From positions 11,415,501-11,479,500 of the forward strand of contig OY821745.1 in NCBI GenBank assembly GCA_963682055.1: a stretch of DNA of 64,000 bases, read 5' to 3'. The notes beneath the pieces are model-generated. The model did no database searches. It saw nothing but the letters and a program-made list of their open reading frames with translations, and had not been told where the DNA came from. The stretch comes from Primula veris (Eukaryota; Streptophyta; Magnoliopsida; Ericales; Primulaceae). A program made the translations under genes and the position numbers. Shown piece by piece: positions 56,083 through 64,000 of the stretch; the first letter of the stretch is position 1; every line of letters begins with the position of its first letter.

Positions 56083-59000
56083 ATGAACTTTCTCACCGGA
56101 AACTGTATGGACATGAGCGTCCTCGACAGACAGAGAGCGAGGTTCGATATTCAGCAGCCTTATTTCGGTGGGGACGAAATAAACGAAATTAACTTTTTAC
56201 TGTCACAGCAATTTGAGAATGGGCTAGCGGTGAAACCCGATCCGGGTTGGGCTGATTTAAGTGGGCTGGGCCCAGAAGGGTTTGGTATTGGATCGGGATT
56301 TGAGGAGAAACAGTATAGGGATTCTGGTTTTGGGGAGAGGTTTAAGAAGAGAAAGGCTGTTAAAAACCATAAGCTTGAGGTTTGTTTTTCTAATTTAGTA
56401 TGTGAATATTAGTTAGTGTTGGTTTTTTATTAGTTAGCTTAGTTCTGAGGTTTAATTCTCTGTACCACATTGCTCATTTTAATAATTTTATACTTACTCC
56501 GTCCTTAAACAAGTGTTCCCGTCAAAGTAAGTGCAACTTTGACCTGCGAGTTATTGGTATCTAAATTGCTGAAAATGGAAATTTAATAATTCCATCATAG
56601 AGTTATTGGTATCTAAATTGCTGAAAATGGAAATTTAATAATTCCATCATATAGTTAACTATCTGGTTAAATTTTGAAAAAGTTTATGAGAATCTATATA
56701 TGAAAATTTTACAGGAAGTTGCACGCATTTTCGTAAGGAGATTATGCAATAACAAGTAAATTAGGAAAGTTTAGACCTTGATCTAGAATGCTAATGTATG
56801 ATAGGAAGTGTGGTAGTACGAAGTGTGAAAGTTGTGTAAAAGTAATCAGTACAGCTTAATTTACAACTTTGGACATTCAGGAAGATAGTTAGTAATAATA
56901 TATCGTATTACTAATATCAAAATTGTTAGGAAAAACAGCTACTAAAATTACTTACGATCGTAAATTGACATTCGAATATACAGATCTACCATTGTTACTA
57001 TATTATAACGTGCATCTATAATTTGTGTAGCAAACATTTTTCCATCATTTGGTGCTTAAGTAAGTTGGTGCAATTAGTTTTAAATGCATTTATGAGAAAT
57101 TAAGATAAATTTAGTACAATTGTTAGTGAAATGCTATTCTTTTAAGTTCGTTCAGATTTTTTGAGCTTTCGGTTCACTTGCTTAAAAAAAAATTCCCAAT
57201 GTTCCGTTTGTGAGAATAATTTTTTAAATTAGGACTAAAAGATTTTATGTTTTTTTTTGACGTTTTCAGACAATGGTAGAGGAAGATTACAAGGAGAAAA
57301 AAATGAAAGCATGTTCTGAGGAAGAAGATTCCAAAATAACTGAGCAAAACAGCAACAATGAGAGCAAAAAACACACCAATAGTAACAAGAAAAAAGAAAA
57401 CTCAGCTGATAATTCCAAAATATCTGAGGTTCAAAAACCAGATTACATTCATGTCCGTGCTCGTCGAGGCCAAGCGACAGACAGCCACAGCTTAGCCGAG
57501 AGAGTACGTGATTTTTGTAATTAATTCCTTCTAATTTGGTTTATTTTAAATTTTAAAAAATTGAATTCACTGTTCAAAGTGTTGACAAAAAAGTATGTAA
57601 AATGTGTAGGTAAGGAGGGAGAAGATTAGTGAGAGGATGAAATATTTACAAGATTTAGTGCCTGGCTGCAACAAAATCACTGGAAAAGCTGGAATGCTTG
57701 ATGAAATTATTAATTATGTTCAATCTCTTCAAAAACAAGTAGAGGTAGCATTTCTCTCTTTTTTCTTTTCTAAATTTCTTGCATATAAGTTGTAGAACAT
57801 TTGGCTGTTGATTTAAAGTTTATTTCTTGTGTTATGAAATACTCCATCTACAAGTTTGAATTATATTCAAATCCCTTATTCTCTCAGTACTTCAAAGATG
57901 CAGCCAAACAAACTCATCTAAAAACAGAATTATTTTCATCATTAGTTTTAAATCATGTCCTAATTCTGATTTAATTATGTTAAAAAAACAGTTTCTGTCA
58001 ATGAAACTAGCTACTGTGAATCCCACACTCGACTTCAACATCGAGAACTTGTTCGCCAAAGAGGTAAAACGGACACTAAATTAAAATACAATATCATTGA
58101 TTGACTCCTATTATGGTACCTTATCTTTATCACGGTGTATGCAGGTTTTTTCCGCATATACACCAAATTTTCCATTAGGGGTATGTTCGGAAATTATGAA
58201 CCCAGCCTTCTTACAATTAAACCAATTGGAACAACTAGCTTCTTGTAGCGGCTTAGACATGGGATTAAACACATCTGATTTATGTATTTGTAGAACTATC
58301 AGTGCTCCTGTTCCGATCCCAGAAACATTTATTGATCCGTCAATTTTCAACGTAAGTTATTTTGAAAATTTATTGCAATTTGTCTTTGTAGCACTTATCT
58401 TTGCAGTTTTAGTGTTTCCAAAATGTATGTTCTTTAAAGTGAAATTATGTGGCCTACAATTGTCTTGGCATATTGGTTTCAACGAAAAAATCGAAATTAA
58501 CTAGTAATAAATTTGAACTTACTCAATCATACACAAACAAGTATGCTTTGTTTTTCTCACAAGAATTGTTTTTTACACTATAGCAAGTCCAGTCATCATC
58601 AAATTGGGATGCTAGTTCACAAAGCCTCAATTATGGTATGGAGTTTGTTCAAGGAAGATCAACATCATTTCCACCCAACCAATTTGAAGGTACATTTATA
58701 CATTGGATATACCTGTTATAATGTATATATAGAGTAGATGATAAGGCTGTTTGTCTACACTTCTCAAGTAAAGAATTCATTTAAGATTGGTTTATCTAAC
58801 TTAAATTTCTTGCTTATGTCAGAAACCAAAACAGTTCAGTTTATAAGCTGGTCAACTAATTACACTTCAACTGAGGAGCAAAATAAAAATAATCTGACCT
58901 TAAAAACTGCAAAGTGACAATTTTCAAGACCCAACACAACAAGTCACTAGTACAATTGTTAACCTTTCAGTTTCTGTTTTGGATAATTTGCATAAAGGAA

Positions 59001-59951
59001 AAAAAGGCATAAATTTGAAGCAGATGAGAGTAGATATTATTGTTAAATGCAAATGATAGAGACCCTATATCTACCCCCTCACACAAAAGTTTAATGGTTT
59101 TGCTCAGAATTTATGTAGGTCCTATTATAGTAGGTGTCTTTCTTTTTCTTGTCTTCCACCTAAAGTGACCCTAAGCAAATTGCCTTTCAATGTTTTTTTT
59201 TTTGTTCTTTTTAAATTTCTCAATAGAATTGGTCAAGTAAAAGGTGGAATCTTTACCCATTTCCTCTAGATTATCATTCTAAAAGAAGAGCTTCATATGC
59301 TTGTGATTGTGATTGAGGATTAAAAATTGTGAAACAAAAGTTAAAACAAATTGTAGCAATCCAAAAAAAAAAAAAAAAAAATTATTTTACAAAATGTGAT
59401 TGGTCGAAACGTTATTAAGAACTTTACCAATTCGAAGTTTGAACCACTTTTACCCAAAATATAGGAAAATGAGGATAAAAGTATTAAATACTCCGTCCGT
59501 TCTCATTTAATTGTATATTACGAAACTACGTGCAATTTTGACCGGTCAAGAACTTGTATCAAAATTGTCGGAATTAAAAATTTTCAAAATTTGACCATAT
59601 AGATCAAATGTTAAATTTTATGATTAAATTTAAAAAAAATTAATTTCGACAATTTTGATACAAGTTATAAGCCGATCAAAATTGCAATTTTTGAAGTAAT
59701 TATATAGCTCCAATAATATTAGCATGGAAAAATGTAAAATTTACTGTCGGGCATTACAATTTTTGAAGTTATTGGGAAATTAAAAACATTAATAGCATTA
59801 AGCTCACTTTAGCTATTATGTATTGGAAAACAAGAACCAAGTTTGTCATACTCCTTATGTAATAAATTTTCTTTCAATTTTAATTAAATCTAGTTAGTTT
59901 TTGTTTGCAGGTCCCATTGAAGCAAGTAATCTGAAGATGGAGATGATGTGA
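56083..59951 (+). CDS. bHLH transcription factor, HBI1/BEE2-like, seven coding exons
   Basis: Nuclear transcription factor that would bind G-box/E-box DNA as a dimer. Exons 56083-56379, 57270-57503, 57610-57744, 57992-58063, 58145-58351, 58584-58689 and 59911-59951; every intron is GT...AG and the frame joins to 363 residues. The ATG at 56083 is the first after the leader; upstream in-frame codons lack ATG. A basic KKRK stretch is at residues 88-91. The bHLH spans about residues 165-222, with H172, E176 and R180 in the basic region (the G-box-binding pattern), then [17 protein letters not shown] in helix 2. The next exon, [20 protein letters not shown], is typical of the CIB/BEE/HBI group (subfamily XII). 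In Arabidopsis, HBI1 and BEE genes promote cell elongation downstream of brassinosteroid, gibberellin and light. No stop or frame defect. The best-supported host gene in the window. Confidence 0.92.
56494..56547. mobile_element. MITE fragment in bHLH intron 1
   Basis: TACTCCGTCCTTAAACAAGTG followed by GTCAAAGTAAGTGCAACTTTG resembles the end of a Stowaway MITE. The opposite end was not clearly found, so it is a fragment. Confidence 0.4.
56548..56651 (+). repeat. 52-bp tandem duplication in bHLH intron 1
   Basis: GAGTTATTGGTATCTAAATT... occurs twice, identically, at 56548-56599 and 56600-56651. It is directly next to the MITE fragment. Confidence 0.95.
59491..59708. mobile_element. Stowaway-like MITE, family A, in bHLH intron 6
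   Basis: It starts CTCCGTCCGTTCTCATTTAA after TA (59489-59490) and has the family core CGAAACTACGTGCAATTTTG and its inverted partner. The right terminus is eroded after AAAATTGCAATTTTTG, so that boundary is approximate. It lies inside the 1.2-kb last intron of the bHLH gene. Confidence 0.75.
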
Positions 59952-60910
59952 ATGAGAGCGTTGTCATATGATTTATTGAAACAATTTTCATCCCCGGATG
60001 CCTTTTCCCACACATTATTATTCATTTTTTTCCCACTATTGGTAGTACATATAACATGTATAGCTCTACTTATACTAGCTTGTACAATTAACTTCAATAA
60101 TATGAGACTTTATCAATTAACACGGCTGGCTCAGACTCAATTTGAGTAAGGTTTAGCTGTTGGACAATTTCCTCGAAAAAATATATACGACCTAACCCCC
60201 GTGTCCTTTCTTAATATATTTGGTAATTATATATGAAGTATTTAATCGTGTATGTTAGCTTAATTCTAGGATAGTCGTTATTACAAGTAGGATGTCATGG
60301 GTCCGAAACCCTTGATACAATTTTATTTTTATTTTTATTTCTCGAGCGACAACAAATTTTCAAGCCCTAGGCCATCTAATATAAGGACTCGGCATTGTGT
60401 GACCACTGGCCATATGGAGTTATCATAGTATGATGCATAAGTTGAGTTATGATACATGAGTTGAGTTTGCCAACTCTAGTGCTAGTGAGGGGAGGTTGTG
60501 ATTGAGATAGTTGGGATTTTACGATTAGCTTGTTTATCATGAGCTCTTGAACGAAATTGGAATATAAAGTTATCTTAGAGACTAACAACTTAAGTTTCGT
60601 AAGTTATGCAATGAGAAATGATAATGCAACTCAATGAGGAATTGATAAGGTGTGGTGCTTTGTTTTGGGTTCAAGGGATGTAAATAAACCGGCTAATTGA
60701 TAAGATAACGTCGCTAGATGTAGCTTTACTTCTTTTATTTTGCTTGAAACCTCTGAAATTGTTATGTAATGCTGATTTTACTTGGTGTATATCCTAACAA
60801 AGTAAAGGATTTCTAATTTTCGAAACCTATTATAAAAATATGGTAAACTTAAAAGCTGCAAATAAACAATCCCCCCAAAAAGCCCTTGATCAGAAGTACC
60901 TTCCTTAAAC
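59952..60910. other. bHLH 3' region and spacer
   Basis: The first 150 bases after the stop form the probable 3' untranslated region, with a CAATAATATGAG motif near 60094 as a possible poly(A) element. Beyond about 60200 the sequence is AT-rich with no gene seen. Confidence 0.5.
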
Positions 60911-61180
60911 CTTTTTTTGTTGTTGATAAAAGGATCAATTTTATATAGCACAGTCAGAAACAATGGCGGACAATAGATTGTCGGGCCACACAAAACTATT
61001 ACAATCACTACTATTTCTAGCAAAATTAGCTAACAAGTGAGCGGATCCATTTGCACCTCTCATGCACCATTCAAACCTCCATTATTTCCCGCTACTAAGA
61101 CCCTTAATGTCGTGTATCAAAGTTTCAATTTCCCGAGCGTAAAAATTAATAATGGTCTGATTATCGGATTGCCTAATTAC
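60911..61180 (-). pseudogene. LINE 3' end with RNase H remnant
   Basis: On minus, from about 61180, the translation shows SDNQTIINFYAREIETLIHD, then one internal stop, then MRGANGSAHLLANFAR and a C-terminal stop at 60941-60943. The N-G-S-A-H-x-L-A motif and preceding Asp are typical of the RNase H domain at the end of plant LINE-type elements (RVT_3). A short untranslated part with TTGATCCTTTT and an A run (60911-60917 on plus as T) closes it, as in LINE tails. It is 5'-truncated, the usual fate of LINE copies. Confidence 0.7.
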
Positions 61181-61184
61181 ACGC

Positions 61185-62122
61185 GATCATTTATTCTCTA
61201 TATTATGCCTCGTTGGTTGTGAAACTATTAACCGCCATACTAACAATTCAGTCTGTATAATGAGTAGCTTTTGAAAAAGTAATTGGATTATTAGTTATGT
61301 GACTAACAATAACACAACCTCGACGACCCTATGAATTCGAAATTTTGGGTACATCCATTTTGTATCTATCTGGTTTCCCAGCTTGATTTATAGTCTCGAC
61401 CCATATTATCCAACCAAATTATGTTTTTGGATCCCGCTGCATTTGATGTCCGGTCCCGATATATCAACACCCAATCAAACAAGTATAGAAGGTTTTCGTT
61501 ACTGAGTTATTGTTACTTTCAAGACCTCATTGTAAAGAGGCTCTGTAGTATTCGTCTAGATAGGCATTACACTGTCTCTGCTCATTATAGAGAAGAGAAT
61601 ACCTCGCTATGGGCCTCGACATGTGCCTCGCCATAGGCCTCGACATACGCCTTACCATGTACCTCGCCGTGTGCCTCAACATGCGCCCCGCCATGTGCAT
61701 GTTGGGAGCACGTGTCCTCCAACATGTGACTTTCACGTGTGGGTTTCCCTAATTCTTGGCGTCAAATCCATCAAACAATTGGCACCAGATTTATGAGAGG
61801 TATTAGCGGCATATCAAGAAGCGGCACGTGTCCCCTATAGCAGTGACAGACCGAGGCTTGCGGTCCGCCATTAGATTAGCTTTTACCCTAATTTGATATG
61901 ACGGTGATTGAACATTCGTGTACACTATAAATACCCCATTCAAGTCACACTTGAAGGGAGGACATTCTTTCACTAGTAAACCAGACTATTCACTTGATCC
62001 AACTCGTCCGACCAACCCTGCTAAATATCCAATCATCAAAATACGTAGATATACTTATTGTCATATATTAAACAAACTAGAACATGGGGAATTACCGAGA
62101 CGGGTGGCCGTAGAATCGCCAC
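61185..62122. other. Spacer with possible LTR remnant
   Basis: No gene seen. 61700-62120 begins TGTTGGGAGCACGTGTCC and contains CACTATAAATACCCC near 61923, which could be an old LTR interrupted by the hAT MITE at 62131. No second copy or target duplication supports it. Confidence 0.35.
61601..61696 (+). repeat. 12-bp minisatellite, eight units
   Basis: Eight consecutive 12-base units of the type GCCTCGACATGT, each with one to three changes, in exact 12-bp register. Confidence 0.85.
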
Positions 62123-62130
62123 CGCATGAT

Positions 62131-62499
62131 TAGGGATAGCAATTTCACTGGTTTCAACCCGATCCGATCTGAGAACAAAGTTGCATTTTTACCCATTTGA
62201 CCCGCCCATTTGACCCGTTTTTTTAAAATATTTTTTTTTCCTTTTAAAAAATAAATCTCATAAATGTTAAATATTTCAAATAAAATTTGTTAGTTAGATT
62301 AAAAAATCATTTGATTTAGAATTATAATATAAAAATAATATAAAAGATAGAGTTTAATGTATATGAGAGAGAGGAGAGAGAGAGAGTCTTAAATTGCACT
62401 TTTACCCATTTAAACCTGACCCGACCCGAATAGAATTGCACTTTTACCCGACCCGTGTCGGGTCGGGTCGAATGGAAACCCGTGAAATTGCCATCCCTA
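62131..62499. mobile_element. hAT-type MITE
   Basis: Starts TAGGGATAGCAATTTCACTG; the right end in reverse is TAGGGATGGCAATTTCACGG. It is flanked by CGCATGAT (62123-62130) and CGCATGAC (62500-62507), an 8-bp target duplication with one change. The subterminal part is rich in CCCGACCCG and GGGTCGGGTCG motifs. Non-coding, 369 bp. Confidence 0.85.
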
Positions 62500-62507
62500 C
62501 GCATGAC

Positions 62508-63307
62508 CGGTCATACTCGGCCGCTTTCAACGTCTCGATGAATTCTTATTCCTAAAGTAAAAACCAGTGCAAGAAGACAGAGAAGACCGAGATTACTCAT
62601 GGACTTAGTGTCTCAGATTACTCCTATGCCCAGTGTCTCATATTACTCTTAGGCCATCTGCCTCAGATTGCTCCTAGGATCTTGAGTTGAAGAAGAAGAA
62701 AGAGATCGAGAATAATAAAAGACCTAGCCTAGACTAATGTTGATTTTGAAACCACGTAGGTAAGTCGAAATTTAGTGCAAATTTGGCTTGCCGCTATATA
62801 GATTAAACGTAAATAAAACTATACACATGCGTTTTAGAATGGCATGAACGTACAAGAATGATATAAGGTAATTACTCCAATTATTATTTTCTGCAAAGTA
62901 CTACAAAATAAATGCAATTTTTAAATTAATGTATAAGTTGTCATTTGGGTGGGCCACATTAAGTAATTCCACTATGTAATGATATATAGGCATGGTCATT
63001 GAACCAGACAGTTAACCATGGTCATTGAATTATTCGAACGACGATGACCTCCGTAAGTGTTTTATAAAACTGAAAAATAATCCTCATAGCCTATCCTAGA
63101 AAAAAAAAATTATGATAACAACCGTTTATTTTTTAAAAACTGTTGGTAAATAAGTGTCGTTAAATTTTAACAACAATTTAACAACAAAAAGTATCGCTAA
63201 ATTATTACTAAATTTAGTGACATGCACTTTATTATCAATTTAGTAATAGACGTTTTGATGTTAAAGTGACATTTTTATTTTATAGTGGACTGATATCCCG
63301 ATACTTA
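62508..63307. other. AT-rich spacer
   Basis: Nothing recognised as a gene. 62560-62710 has short internal repeats (CTCAGATTACTCCTA-like). 63110-63290 contains TTTAGTGAC and GTTAAATTTTAAC motifs in both orientations, perhaps a diverged MITE. Confidence 0.4.
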
Positions 63308-63310
63308 TTA

Positions 63311-63982
63311 GAGCATTTCTAACAGTTGAGTTTAAGTTTTTATACTAATAAGTTTGGACATATACAAGGACTTGGACATGTATAAAATATATAAACTAAG
63401 GGGCTGCTCAACAGTTGATACACAAACTGTAATACAACTAAATAAATAATAGTAAGTAGTTTCTTTATATATTTATGTATTTTTAAGTTTGCTTCCCTCT
63501 CTTGGAATAAAATCCTTCATCAAACTAACCTTCTCTAACCTCCACCTCCACCAACACCAACGATGCTCCACCATCTCGCCAACGAACCCACCTTACAAAT
63601 TGTTATCCGTAAAATCTTGTAGTCCAATCAATATTGGTCAAAATCATTAAATTAAAATCCTCGAAGTCAAAACAAAAAAAAGGGTTTCAGATTATAATTG
63701 ATAAAGGGTGAGAAAAAAATCCAGTCAGGTTGATGAGTGGCATAGGGTTGCATTCTATCTTATTTTAACGATAGAATATAGAAGCAAATAGCGATAGGGT
63801 AGAAGGTTGGAAAAGTTTCTCATTTATTATTTTGGAATAAAATATTTCAAAATAATAAATGTCCCCGATGAAAATATATTTTAATTGTGTACACGTACTT
63901 AGAACATACTGTTGGGTAGCGATTTTAATGATTTATGTTTAACTAGTATATATAGAGGTTTTAAGACAACTGTTAGAAATGC
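63311..63982. mobile_element. Harbinger/Tourist-like MITE
   Basis: Left end GAGCATTTCTAACAGTTG; right end in reverse GCATTTCTAACAGTTG, with TTA on both sides (63308-63310 and 63983-63985). A GAGCAT(C/T)T(C/T)(C/T)AACAG terminus and a 3-bp TTA duplication fit PIF/Harbinger-derived MITEs. The right end lacks two terminal bases. At 672 bp it is longer than average and non-coding. Confidence 0.7.
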
Positions 63983-64000
63983 TTATTGAAATTAATGAAC

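Noticed and set aside
58097..58504. 135-codon + frame overlapping bHLH exon 5
   Set aside because: It is exon 5 read through its flanking introns; the GTAAGT donor at 58352 and acceptor at 58144 define the real exon.

Overview
This is a stretch of nuclear DNA from a flowering plant, most likely a eudicot with a repeat-rich genome. The evidence is high AT content, Ty1-copia and Ty3-gypsy LTR retrotransposons with plant-type coding domains, Stowaway, hAT, Mutator and Harbinger-type elements, and one intron-containing host gene for a plant-specific bHLH transcription factor. I cannot name the species. No rRNA, tRNA or CRISPR array was found, and bacterial features such as operons do not apply.

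Layout. 1-5855: AT-rich spacer with two Stowaway-like MITEs and a reverse-oriented solo LTR (4674-5221) of the same Ty3 family that is full length further on. 5861-13785: a complete but decayed Ty1-copia element with 5-bp target duplications. 15817-16051: a Stowaway MITE, then an orphan piece (16060-18040) of the antisense gene array of the Ty3 family. 19299-20522: a reverse solo LTR of the copia family. 20632-21823 and 28236-29528: two LTRs of a second, SIRE/Maximus-like copia family. 22022-22625 and 25839-26384: non-autonomous hAT elements. 30200-47596: a 17.4-kb Tat-lineage Ty3-gypsy element with a 5-bp target duplication. 48908-50414: a Mutator-like long-TIR element with a 9-bp target duplication and a telomere-like core. 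53758-53934: a long hairpin. 56083-59951: the bHLH gene (HBI1/BEE2-like), seven coding exons on +. 60911-61180: a LINE 3' end on -. 62131-62499: a hAT MITE. 63311-63982: a Harbinger/Tourist-like MITE.

The most unusual object is the Ty3-gypsy element. On + it carries gag, protease, RT, a first RNase H, a second RNase H and integrase, in one long frame broken by stop codons. Between pol and the 3' LTR lie about 10 kb of extra sequence. This holds 73-bp, about 132-bp and 83-bp tandem repeats and, on the opposite strand, one multi-exon gene plus seven short coiled-coil genes. Each short gene has its own TATA box close upstream, and several have AATAAA downstream. It looks like a chain of small independent antisense transcription units carried inside a retrotransposon. 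An orphan copy of two of these units lies 24 kb away. Single antisense ORFs are known in Tat elements; a serial array of coiled-coil minigenes with separate promoters is what I would check first.

Other points for follow-up: two LTRs of one family carry six palindromic units at the same place with about the same spacing but different palindrome sequences; the copia 5' LTR has lost its TATA box; and the Mutator-like element is built as nested inverted repeats around telomere-like sequence. All coordinates were read by eye. Splice sites and family names are inferences from motifs, not from searches.
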